Part shown: piece by piece, positions 1 to 5,546 of the stretch
Layout: every line of letters begins with the position of its first letter
Position numbering within the stretch: position 1 is the first letter of the stretch
NCBI GenBank assembly: GCA_964527995.1
Contig: CAZGRP010000129.1
Span: 1 to 5,581, forward strand
Direction: 5' to 3'
DNA: 5,581 nucleotides
DNA from: CAZGRP01 sp964527995
GTDB lineage: Bacteria; Zhuqueibacterota; Zhuqueibacteria; Oceanimicrobiales; CAZGRP01
Program-made: the position numbers and the translations under genes
The notes under the pieces: model-generated
What the model was told of the DNA's origin: nothing
Databases searched by the model: none
Seen by the model: the letters and a program-made list of their open reading frames with translations, nothing else

Positions 1-45
1 CCACCACCCTTTTCCGCACGTCCTGCGCCAAACCTTCCTCAGCAT
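1..45 (-). CDS. Start of a further gene, truncated by the window edge
   Basis: An ATG at 45 opens a frame of 15 codons (MLRKVWRRTCGKGWW) that is still open at the window edge. It has a very good AAGGAG ribosome binding site at 53-58 with a 7-base spacer, preceded by a second similar motif. It starts 45 bases after the secreted protein stop, with no terminator-like stem and T-run between, so the two could share a message. The basic N-terminus would suit a signal peptide or a DNA- or RNA-binding protein, but too little is visible to assign anything. Confidence 0.45.
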   Translation of the reverse strand, partial: MLRKVWRRTCGKGWW

Positions 46-90
46 ACCCTCGCTCCTTGCACTCCTTTTCGGTTTCGAGCCCCCGGCACC

Positions 91-552
91 CTATGGTTTG
101 GCAACAATGGCAAAACGCCCCCGAAGACCGCTGGCCAGGACGTTGCCGCCACGCCGGATCGACAGCACCAACTCGTAGTCGTCGCGCGGCTCCTTGGCGT
201 TGACCACCGTGGCGAACTTGACGTCGACCTGCGACCCGGCAGCATAGGTCTTCCCCCTGCCCTTGCGGCGGATGACCACGGTGCGGCCCTGCACGGCGAC
301 ATCCAGTCCGCCGGCAATCGTTCCGGACCCGGCGATCTCGACGTGGTCCAAACCGAATCCGTTCGGGAATTGCACGGTAATTTCAGCGTCCGGGGTGAGG
401 GAATCCGGTAAGATGAAGGAAACCGTGTAGAGGGTCACCGCCGAGGCACGGGCGTTGAGAGGACGCACCGTCACCGGCGTCTGAGCCACAGCCCCGATGA
501 CTGTGAAAAACAGCACTCCCGAAGCAAGCGCCATCCTTGCAAGTGATTTCAT
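91..552 (-). CDS. Small secreted protein, predicted beta-sandwich
   Basis: I do not recognise a named family. The 153-residue product begins with a clear Sec signal peptide: basic MKSLAR, a hydrophobic core (about 7-20, ALASGVLFFTVIG) and an AVA|Q cleavage site after residue 23. There is no lipobox cysteine, and the mature part contains no cysteine at all. The remaining 130 residues alternate hydrophobic and polar positions as in an all-beta fold: TLYTVSFILPDSL (40-52), AEITVQFPNGFGL (56-68), TVVIRRKGRGKTY (91-103), VDVKFATVVNA (109-119), YELVLSIRRGG (126-136). The 'YTVSF ... ITVQFPNGF' pattern resembles Ig-like or sandwich modules found repeated in bacterial surface proteins; here a single copy makes up the whole mature protein. 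It is probably periplasmic or extracellular. The ATG at 552 is fixed by a strong ribosome binding site and by the signal peptide. A sigma-54-type promoter lies upstream, so expression is probably activator-dependent. It may be co-transcribed with a gene beginning at 45. Confidence 0.82.
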   Translation of the reverse strand: MKSLARMALASGVLFFTVIGAVAQTPVTVRPLNARASAVTLYTVSFILPDSLTPDAEITVQFPNGFGLDHVEIAGSGTIAGGLDVAVQGRTVVIRRKGRGKTYAAGSQVDVKFATVVNAKEPRDDYELVLSIRRGGNVLASGLRGRFAIVAKP

Positions 553-558
553 GGACCA

Positions 559-566
559 CTCCTCCT
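559..566 (-). promoter_or_regulatory. Strong ribosome binding site deciding the secreted protein start
   Basis: Reading leftward, AGGAGGAG lies 6 bases before the ATG at 552. It fixes the start at the first residue of the signal peptide and argues against the longer in-frame reading from a TTG at 648, which overlaps the -12 promoter element and lies upstream of the predicted transcription start. Confidence 0.85.
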
Positions 567-603
567 GTATCAGCGTTTCCTGGGCTGTGCCAAGATGAAA
601 CAA

Positions 604-622
604 GCGGGAAGACATCTCCCGC
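604..622 (-). other. Leader hairpin, 6-bp GC-rich stem
   Basis: Reading leftward, GCGGGA (617-622), a 7-base loop, then TCCCGC (604-609) form a perfect 6-bp stem about 50 bases before the start codon and inside the predicted leader. It is followed by TTGTTT (598-603), a weak T-rich stretch. It could be an mRNA-stabilising 5' stem, a weak attenuator, or an operator read as DNA. The inverted repeat is certain and its function is not. Confidence 0.45.
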
Positions 623-646
623 CACATTCCGACACAGACCGCTTTC

Positions 647-663
647 AAGCAATCACTATGCCA
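647..663 (-). promoter_or_regulatory. Sigma-54 (-24/-12) promoter of the secreted protein gene
   Basis: Reading leftward the sequence is TGGCATAGTGATTGCTT. It matches the RpoN consensus TGGCAYR-N4-TTGCW, with the invariant GG (661-662) and GC (649-650) separated by exactly 10 bases, and a preceding C that fits YTGG. Transcription would start about 12 bases after the GC, near 637, giving a leader of about 85 bases before the ATG at 552. It lies outside coding sequence and points at the secreted protein gene. This class of promoter strictly needs an AAA+ enhancer-binding protein; none is encoded in the window. No comparable sigma-70 -35/-10 pair is evident in this gap. Confidence 0.7.
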
Positions 664-686
664 GGCAAAGAGCTCTGTGTGCGTCG

Positions 687-710
687 AGCGTCGGCGCTGA
701 CCCGGGCGCT
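687..710 (-). repeat. Short GC-rich direct repeat with a dyad upstream of the promoter
   Basis: Reading leftward, AGCGCC occurs twice with a 12-base period (705-710 and 693-698), and AGCG-N4-CGCT forms a dyad at 687-698. The position, about 25-50 bases upstream of the -24 element, is closer than usual for a sigma-54 enhancer site, although it could bind a regulator. In GC-rich DNA such short repeats also arise by chance. Confidence 0.25.
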
Positions 711-799
711 CCGCCTCTGTTGTTCAGCACACCAGCCATCCACGCTTCCTCCAGCGGCGGCAAAACCACCCGAGCCATGGCCATCAGAATCGGCGAGGG

Positions 800-1921
800 C
801 TACTTCAGCAAAGCCCGCAACAGAATGAGAAAACCCTTGCCGTCGTTTTCGGCAATCTTCAAGTTCTTCTTCGCCCGCTTGAAATTGGGGTTGATCTTGA
901 TGGCCTGGCGGAATTCGTCCAGAGCCTTGAGGAAAAGATTGCGACATTGGATGAGATAGGCGATACCGAGATTGTTGTGAAGATCTGCAAAATCGGGGTG
1001 ATCTTTGAGGACGCCCTCCAGTTGCCCAACGTAGGAGGCAATGAAATCGTCGTCTCGTCCCTTGCCTCCGTACATGAACTTGAGGTAGAAGTCGTCCTCG
1101 AAACTGAGGTCGGGACCCAGGAATGGTCCCGGCCGGCCGGCAACGAGTCGTTCGAGCGCTTCCGCCACTTTTCCTTCGCGCAGCAACCCGAACGCCCCCT
1201 TCACCTCCGTGGTACGCAACTCGGGGACGAGTTGCAGTGCCCGTTGCAGGTGCTCGAGCGCTTTCGCTTCGACCTCATCGGCCGCTGCCGCGCCTTCGGC
1301 CGACGCTTCTGTCTGCGCCAGCAGAGCCAGTCCCATGTAGTAGTGGGCCGACGCAAGCTCAGGGTTCAACGCCAGAGCACGGGAAAACTGCTCCACAGCA
1401 GCAGCGTATTCCTTCAGGAAAAACAGCGTCTCACCAAGGGCATCGTGGAGATCGGCGGAGTCCGAACCGCTGGAAAGAGCCTCTTCGAGGAGCGATCTGG
1501 CCTGCTCAGGCTCCTGGCGCAGATTGAACGCCCGAGCCAGCAACACGCGGGCTTCTTCGAGGCCGGGATCGAGCTCCAACGCCAGGCGCAACGCTGAAAT
1601 CGCCTCTTCCATGAGTCGCTTGCGCAGGAACAGGCGACCCAGCCGCAGAGCCGATCCGGCGTGACGTACGGTGCGAATCTTCTCTGCAACATAGTAGAGG
1701 GTCTCGAAGTCGCGGATCGTCTGGTGATGCACCTCGCTGAGGTGCTGCCGCAGCTCGGAGGGTGCGGTGCCGTTGCGGTAGCTGATTTCGCGCTTGTCGA
1801 TGATCCGCCCATCGTCGAACACGCTGGATACGATTCGGCCGGTCGCCTCCGAATAACTCGTCTGCACGTGAAGCTTGCGGCCGCCGACGATCATGTCGTT
1901 GTTGAGTCCCAGACCTTCCAT
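800..1921 (-). CDS. Tetratricopeptide-repeat protein with 'HVQT' N-terminal module
   Basis: The 373-residue product has no signal peptide or membrane segment and is probably cytoplasmic. Residues about 8-50 form a short, probably beta-rich module (IVGGRKLHVQTSYSE, then IVSSVFDDGRIIDKREISY). From memory, similar 'HVQT' modules occur at the N-termini of proteins in Acidobacteriota and delta lineages, but I know no established domain name. TPR units follow: about 88-121, 122-155 and 157-188 are clear (each ending in a motif such as ALELDP or ALALNP), 189-233 is interrupted by an Ala/Glu-rich insertion (about 203-218), and a last one is at 310-346. Between them lies a non-TPR linker (FLGPDLSFEDDFYLKFMYGG, 267-286). 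The basic C-terminus ends FLILLRALLK. TPRs are protein-protein interaction scaffolds, so the partner is unknown. The ATG at 1921 has a GAGGG ribosome binding site six bases upstream (1928-1932) and lies 27 bases after the zinc-ribbon gene. Confidence 0.88.
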   Translation of the reverse strand: MEGLGLNNDMIVGGRKLHVQTSYSEATGRIVSSVFDDGRIIDKREISYRNGTAPSELRQHLSEVHHQTIRDFETLYYVAEKIRTVRHAGSALRLGRLFLRKRLMEEAISALRLALELDPGLEEARVLLARAFNLRQEPEQARSLLEEALSSGSDSADLHDALGETLFFLKEYAAAVEQFSRALALNPELASAHYYMGLALLAQTEASAEGAAAADEVEAKALEHLQRALQLVPELRTTEVKGAFGLLREGKVAEALERLVAGRPGPFLGPDLSFEDDFYLKFMYGGKGRDDDFIASYVGQLEGVLKDHPDFADLHNNLGIAYLIQCRNLFLKALDEFRQAIKINPNFKRAKKNLKIAENDGKGFLILLRALLK

Positions 1922-1948
1922 GTCTTACCCTCGATGAAGTCACTCAGG

Positions 1949-2236
1949 TCAGTCGTCCGTACTGCTCGAAGTGGCCTTGGATTCTTCCTTCTTCTTGCTC
2001 TCCTTGTTGTTCTCGTTCTTGGCCGACCGTTTCTTGCCATCTGAACCGTTGCCGCCACGTTTGTAGTCGGTCTCGTAGAATCCGGACCCCTTGAAAATCA
2101 GACCGGCACCACCGCTGATCACACGTTCGACATGCCCGCCACACTTTGGGCAGACCTCGATCGGGTCGGCGACGATGCTCTGGAATTCTTCGAACACGAG
2201 GTCACAGCCTTCACAATGATATTCGTACGTCGGCAT
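1949..2236 (-). CDS. FmdB-family zinc-ribbon protein
   Basis: The 95-residue product starts MPTYEYHCEGC, the hallmark of the FmdB family of small zinc-ribbon proteins. It has two zinc-binding pairs, C8-x2-C11 and C29-x2-C32 (the latter as CPKCGG), followed by the family segment IFKGSGFYETDY (47-58). After that comes a tail of about 35 residues, extremely rich in Lys, Glu, Asn and Ser and surely disordered. The family takes its name from a gene proposed to regulate formamidase, but its biochemical role is unknown; do not read the name as a function. The ATG at 2236 is chosen because it begins the conserved domain and has a GGAGG ribosome binding site (2247-2251, 10-base spacer). The frame stays open further upstream into the aminotransferase gene, but that part shows no family similarity. 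It sits 56 bases after the aminotransferase and 27 bases before the TPR gene, probably co-transcribed with both. Confidence 0.9.
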   Translation of the reverse strand: MPTYEYHCEGCDLVFEEFQSIVADPIEVCPKCGGHVERVISGGAGLIFKGSGFYETDYKRGGNGSDGKKRSAKNENNKESKKKEESKATSSSTDD

Positions 2237-2246
2237 TCTTATCCCA

Positions 2247-2251
2247 CCTCC
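2247..2251 (-). promoter_or_regulatory. Ribosome binding site of the FmdB-type gene
   Basis: The leftward sequence GGAGG (within GGAGGTGGG) lies 10 bases before the ATG at 2236 and supports that start over in-frame upstream candidates, which would run back into the aminotransferase gene. Confidence 0.7.
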
Positions 2252-2268
2252 GTCTCTATCGTTCAAGG

Positions 2269-2282
2269 TATCGGAATCGATA
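2269..2282 (-). other. Small inverted repeat in the aminotransferase-FmdB gap
   Basis: The 56-base gap between the aminotransferase and the zinc-ribbon gene contains TATCG-ATTC-CGATA, a perfect 5-bp stem with a 4-base loop. No T-run follows in the direction of transcription, so it does not look like an intrinsic terminator. It may be an RNA-processing or stability element, or chance. Confidence 0.3.
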
Positions 2283-2292
2283 AGTTCCTCCT

Positions 2293-3528
2293 TTAACTGG
2301 CGTCTGGGCGCGGTTCTGATCTCAAGGCTGAGCCCTGGCGAAGCCGGCGCAAAGCCTGGTCGATCAGATTGAGAGATTCCTCGAGATTCTCGAACGACGT
2401 GGCGTAGGAGATGCGCACATGCCGTTCGGACCCAAAGGCTTCGCCGGGCACCAGGGCGACACCGGCTTCGGCCAGAAGGAACGAACAAAACTCCCTGGCC
2501 GATTCCAGTCTGCGGCCGTCGAATTCAGCCCCCAGGTAGGGAGAAACATCCACAAACACATAGAAGGCCCCGTCTGGGAGAAGGCAGTGCAGCCGTGGCA
2601 CCGCGTTGAGGCGATCGCAGAGGAAGCGGCGGCGGCGATCGAACTCCAGCACCATCTCGCGGATGTAGCGGCCGTCCAGTTGCAAAGCCGCGATACTGGC
2701 CTTCTGGGAGATCGATGTGGCGCACGAGGTGCTGTGACTTTGGATCTTGGCCACCTGATCGACGATCTCCTGCGGTCCGGCGACATAGCCGATACGCCAC
2801 CCGGTCATGGCATAGGCTTTTGAAACACCGTTCACGACAAGGGCACGATCGTGGATTTCCGGGAACGAGGCCAGGCTGACATGCCGGCGACCGTCATACA
2901 GGATTTTCTCGTAGATTTCGTCGCTCAGTACGATCGCCGGATGGCCCGCCAGAACCTGCACCAGCTCGCCCAGCTCCTCACCCGAGTAGGCCGCCCCAGT
3001 GGGATTCGATGGCGTATTCAGAATGACGATCTTGGTTCGCGGCGACAGGTAGTTGCTGAGCTGTTCGGCCGTGATTTTGAAGCGCTGGCTCTCGTCGGTG
3101 GGCAGGAAAACGGGGCGGGCACCGGCGAACTTGACCATCTCGGGATAGCTCGTCCAGTATGGTTGCGGCACCACAACCTCATCCCCAGGATCACAGAGCG
3201 CCAGGATCGCGTTGAAAATCGCTTGCTTCGCCCCACACGAAACCAGGATTTGCGAAGGCTCGTACTCCACGCCATTCTCGCGCCGAAGTTTGTCGCAGAT
3301 CGCCTGACGCAGTTCGAGCAGGCCGCGGCTGGGCGTGTACTTGGTAAATCCGGCATCGATGGCCTCGATGGCCGCCTGCTTGACCGGCTCCGGCGTGTCG
3401 AAATCCGGCTGCCCGGCGCCCAGGTCGATCACCCGTCGGCCCTGCTGCCGCATTTCGGCAACCTTTGCCGTCACGGCCATGGTCATCGAATTGTCGATCT
3501 GTTTTGCCCGTTCCGAAAATTCAACCAT
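2293..3528 (-). CDS. aspC: Class I PLP-dependent aspartate aminotransferase (Ib-like)
   Basis: The 411-residue product is a fold-type I PLP aminotransferase. It most likely moves the amino group between aspartate and 2-oxoglutarate, giving oxaloacetate and glutamate; some subgroup Ib enzymes also use prephenate, which cannot be excluded here. Seen: GAGQPDFDTP (37-46), KYTPSRGL (63-70), SCGAKQAIFNA (97-107) for phosphate binding, the aromatic YW (124-125) that stacks on the cofactor, NTPSNPTG (171-178), SDEIYE (202-207) with D203 and Y206, SKAYAMTGWRIGY (236-248) with Schiff-base lysine K237, and VRISYA (371-376) with the carboxylate-binding arginine R372. The chosen start is ATG at 3528, overlapping pta by 8 bases and preceded by two tandem AGGAG motifs (3533-3537 and 3539-3543). 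A TTG at 3552 would add eight poorly conserved-looking residues and is less likely. The symbol follows common usage; aspB or aatA are alternative names. Confidence 0.93.
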   Translation of the reverse strand: MVEFSERAKQIDNSMTMAVTAKVAEMRQQGRRVIDLGAGQPDFDTPEPVKQAAIEAIDAGFTKYTPSRGLLELRQAICDKLRRENGVEYEPSQILVSCGAKQAIFNAILALCDPGDEVVVPQPYWTSYPEMVKFAGARPVFLPTDESQRFKITAEQLSNYLSPRTKIVILNTPSNPTGAAYSGEELGELVQVLAGHPAIVLSDEIYEKILYDGRRHVSLASFPEIHDRALVVNGVSKAYAMTGWRIGYVAGPQEIVDQVAKIQSHSTSCATSISQKASIAALQLDGRYIREMVLEFDRRRRFLCDRLNAVPRLHCLLPDGAFYVFVDVSPYLGAEFDGRRLESAREFCSFLLAEAGVALVPGEAFGSERHVRISYATSFENLEESLNLIDQALRRLRQGSALRSEPRPDAS

Positions 3529-4522
3529 CGGACTCCTGCTCCTGGTCGGCAAGAACGCTGCATACGGCGACCACGTCTACAATATCCTCGACGCTGCATC
3601 CCCTCGAAAGATCGTTTGCAGGCTTTGCCAGACCCTGGATCACCGGCCCGATGGCTTCGGCTCCGGCAAGACGCTCGGTCAGCTTGTAGGCGATGTTGCC
3701 TGCATCCAGATCCGGAAAAATCAGCACATTGGCCTGGCCGGCGACAGGACTGCCGGGAGCCTTGCTGCGGCCGACCGACTCCACAAGCGCGGCATCCACC
3801 TGCAGCTCGCCGTCCACGGCCAGCCCGGGCGCCTTGCGGCGCGCCAGCTCCGTGGCCTGCTGCACTTTGTCGACGAGGGGATGAGAGGCACTCCCTTTGG
3901 TCGAAAAGGAGAGGAGAGCGACGTAGGGTGTCTGTCCCGTGAGGCAGCGATGGGTACGAGCCGAAGCGACGGCGATGTCGGCCAATTGCTCGGCAGTCGG
4001 ATCAGGCACGACAGCACAGTCGGCGTAGGTAAACACACGATCGTCAGCGAAAACCATTTCGAAGGTGCTCGATACCAGGCTGATACCAGGCGCCATGCCG
4101 ATCACCTGGATGGCGGCACGGAGCACGTCGCCCGTGGTATGCACTGCACCCGCCACGCTCCCTGCTGCCAGCCCCTGCCGCACCAGCATGGCACCGAAGT
4201 AGAGGGGACGGGTAATCAGGTCTCTGGCGGCTTCGCGAGTCAGCCCTTTCTGTTTCCGGAGCTCGTACAGCCGGTCAGCAAAATCTTCGAGATGGTCTGA
4301 GCGCCGCGGGTCGATGATGTCGGCGGCGGCGATGTCAGCGCCCAGCTCTTCGGCACGCGCTCGAATCGCCGCTACATCGCCGAGCAGCAGAGGCCTGGCA
4401 ACGTCTTCCGCCAGCAAGACAGCGGCGGCGCGCAACACACGTTCTTCGTCCCCCTCCGGCAACACGATGGTCTTGCGGCTCTGGCGAGCTCGCCGGCGCA
4501 GGCTTTGGGTAAAGGATGTCAA
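3521..4522 (-). CDS. pta: Phosphate acetyltransferase Pta (short form)
   Basis: The 333-residue product interconverts acetyl-CoA + phosphate and acetyl-phosphate + CoA, usually together with acetate kinase for acetate overflow or assimilation. It is the short, catalytic-domain-only form (no N-terminal DRTGG or BioD-like extension). Seen: IVLPEGDEERV (residues 19-29), GAVHTTGDVLRAA (125-137), the ADCAVVPDPTAEQLADIA block (167-184), SFSTKGSA (205-212), DGELQVDAA (237-245), NVLIFPDLDAGNIAYK (265-280), and QGLAKPANDLSRG (296-308) followed by VEDI (311-314). By alignment from memory with the Methanosarcina enzyme, S306, R307 and D313 sit where its active-site serine, arginine and aspartate lie. 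The start is TTG at 4522, overlapping the coaD stop (TTGA); it places IVLPEG at the usual distance from the N-terminus. Only a weak GAG/GAAG-like ribosome binding site precedes it, so translation may depend on coupling to coaD. No ackA is in the window. Confidence 0.95.
   Translation of the reverse strand: MTSFTQSLRRRARQSRKTIVLPEGDEERVLRAAAVLLAEDVARPLLLGDVAAIRARAEELGADIAAADIIDPRRSDHLEDFADRLYELRKQKGLTREAARDLITRPLYFGAMLVRQGLAAGSVAGAVHTTGDVLRAAIQVIGMAPGISLVSSTFEMVFADDRVFTYADCAVVPDPTAEQLADIAVASARTHRCLTGQTPYVALLSFSTKGSASHPLVDKVQQATELARRKAPGLAVDGELQVDAALVESVGRSKAPGSPVAGQANVLIFPDLDAGNIAYKLTERLAGAEAIGPVIQGLAKPANDLSRGCSVEDIVDVVAVCSVLADQEQESDG
3533..3543 (-). promoter_or_regulatory. Tandem Shine-Dalgarno deciding the aminotransferase start
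   Basis: Reading leftward, the sequence is AGGAGCAGGAG, two Shine-Dalgarno cores lying inside the last codons of pta, 10 and 4 bases before the ATG at 3528. They favour that ATG over the in-frame TTG at 3552, which lies upstream of both motifs. This is direct sequence evidence; its use in translation is inferred. Confidence 0.75.
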
Positions 4523-4998
4523 CTGCGAAACTTCGCTCTCAGCTTCTCAAGCACAAAATCAGGCACAAAACAACGCACATCGCCGCCGAACCGGGCCACC
4601 TCTTTGACGATGGACGAATTCAGATAGGTATATTTGTCTCCCGGCATCAGGAAGACGGTGACAATGCCCTCGGCAAGCTTGCGGTTCATGAGGGCCATCT
4701 GGAATTCGTACTCAAAATCCGTCACTGCGCGCAAGCCCCGCACGATCGCACAGGCATCGCGTCCCTTGGCATACTCCACCAGCAGCCCTTCGAAATAGTC
4801 CACCTCGACGTTATCAAAACCCCGGGCAGCGCGCCGGATCATTTCCAGTCGCTCCTGCACCGTGAACAGCGGCTGCTTGGCCGGATTGTTGGCCACAGCA
4901 ACCACGACACGGTCGAAAAGATGGGCAGCGCGATCGATAAGATCAAGGTGACCGTTGGTGATCGGATCAAAGGTTCCTGGATATACGGCCAGCTTCAT
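4519..4998 (-). CDS. coaD: Phosphopantetheine adenylyltransferase CoaD
   Basis: The 159-residue product transfers AMP from ATP to 4'-phosphopantetheine, giving dephospho-CoA and pyrophosphate, the penultimate step of CoA synthesis; the family is a cytoplasmic hexamer. Seen: the nucleotidyltransferase motif YPGTFDPITNGH (residues 6-17) with the TxNGH histidine at 17, the substrate-binding lysine region NPAKQPLF (38-45, K41), the RGLRAVTDFEYE block (87-98), and the C-terminal NSSIVKEVARFGGDV block (127-141), which matches the usual SSSxVKE motif. The length is exactly typical. The ATG at 4998 overlaps the rsmD stop by 4 bases and is preceded by a doubled GGAGG ribosome binding site (5003-5011) lying inside the end of rsmD, so coupled translation is likely. 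Its stop in turn overlaps the pta start. I see no anomaly. Confidence 0.97.
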   Translation of the reverse strand: MKLAVYPGTFDPITNGHLDLIDRAAHLFDRVVVAVANNPAKQPLFTVQERLEMIRRAARGFDNVEVDYFEGLLVEYAKGRDACAIVRGLRAVTDFEYEFQMALMNRKLAEGIVTVFLMPGDKYTYLNSSIVKEVARFGGDVRCFVPDFVLEKLRAKFRS

Positions 4999-5546
4999 CC
5001 GTCCTCCCTCCGAAAAATCGAGATCGCCGAGTCGCCGATGATGCGTCGATCCATTCTCAGCAGGCGTTTCAGCTCAACGTCCAGCTCATCGCGGCTACTA
5101 TGTTCGATCGCAGCCAGGCCGCCCACCTTCAATGCATCGAATCGGTCGAGCCAGCGAAGCAGGCGGCCAGCCATCTCCCCGTAGGGGGGATCGGCAAGCA
5201 CGACATCGACCCCTTCCGTCTCCGGCCAGCGTCGCAGAAACAACTCGACTCGCTGCGCCATGATCCTGGCGCGGGCACCGTATCTGGCCAATTCAAGATT
5301 CCGACGCAGCGCCGCCAGCGCCTGCGGGTCTCGCTCCACGAAGATTGCTTCTCGCGCGCCACGGCTCAACGCCTCGATGCCGAGAGCGCCGCTACCCGCA
5401 AACAGGTCAACCACCCGCTGTCCTGCCACTTCGTTCTGCAGGAGGTCGAACAGCACTTGTTTCACCCGATCGGCGGTGGGACGCAGGCGGCGTCCATGTG
5501 GAGCCAACAGCCGCAACCCCTTGCGTTCGCCAGCGATCACACGCAC
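4995..5546 (-). CDS. rsmD: 16S rRNA (guanine(966)-N(2))-methyltransferase RsmD
   Basis: The 183-residue product is a SAM-dependent methyltransferase of the RsmD family, which N2-methylates G966 of 16S rRNA during 30S assembly in the cytoplasm. Seen in the sequence: the family N-terminus MRVIAGERKG, the RPTADRVKQVLFDLL segment (residues 22-36), the SAM-binding motif I DLFAGSGALGIEALSRGA (47-64), an acidic motif II end VERD (70-73), and the catalytic DPPY (119-122), typical of amino-directed N-methyltransferases. The length is normal for the family. The start is GTG at 5546, chosen because MRVIAGE is the usual family start; no convincing ribosome binding site is visible upstream, and the frame stays open to the window edge. 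The stop overlaps the coaD start by 4 bases (ATGA), and rsmD-coaD adjacency is common in bacteria. The family call is very secure and the exact start a little less so. Confidence 0.96.
   Translation of the reverse strand: MRVIAGERKGLRLLAPHGRRLRPTADRVKQVLFDLLQNEVAGQRVVDLFAGSGALGIEALSRGAREAIFVERDPQALAALRRNLELARYGARARIMAQRVELFLRRWPETEGVDVVLADPPYGEMAGRLLRWLDRFDALKVGGLAAIEHSSRDELDVELKRLLRMDRRIIGDSAISIFRREDG

Larger units (their letters stand above)
553..799. other. Intergenic region between the TPR gene and the secreted protein gene
   Basis: These 247 bases hold no credible gene. Reading leftward they contain GC-rich repeats (687-710), an 8-bp palindrome AGAGCTCT (669-676), a sigma-54-type promoter (647-663), a leader hairpin (604-622) and the ribosome binding site of the secreted protein gene (559-566). 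I see no stem followed by a T-run near 800 that would end transcription of the TPR gene, so read-through into the secreted protein gene is possible. Confidence 0.7.

Noticed and set aside
553..648. Longer version of the secreted protein starting at TTG 648
   Set aside because: It would start inside the -12 promoter element, put 32 polar residues before the signal peptide, and ignore the strong AGGAGGAG site before the ATG at 552.
770..799. Possible terminator after the TPR gene (CCGA...TCGG arms around GGCCATGGC)
   Set aside because: The arms are only four bases, the inner palindrome is not in register with them, and no usable T-run follows.
595..828. Plus-strand 77-codon frame crossing the intergenic gap
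   Set aside because: It has no ribosome binding site or recognisable composition, and it runs through the sigma-54 element and leader hairpin into antisense of the TPR gene.
947..1597. Plus-strand open frame of 216 codons opposite the TPR gene
   Set aside because: The minus strand encodes clear TPR units throughout this stretch, so the plus-strand reading is a shadow.
2237..2488. N-terminal extension of the FmdB protein into the aminotransferase gene
   Set aside because: FmdB proteins begin at MPTYEY; the extension is an off-frame reading of aminotransferase coding sequence and lacks family similarity.
3529..3552. Longer aminotransferase start at TTG 3552
   Set aside because: The ATG at 3528 has tandem AGGAG sites and begins the protein at a normal distance from the conserved GAGQPDF motif.
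2851..3942. Long plus-strand open frame of 363 codons
   Set aside because: It lies antisense to the aminotransferase and pta genes, whose motifs are unmistakable. Its product has no recognisable domain, and long antisense frames are expected in GC-rich coding DNA.
3335..4300. Plus-strand open frame of 321 codons
   Set aside because: It is wholly antisense to pta and the start of the aminotransferase gene; its composition is that of a shadow frame.
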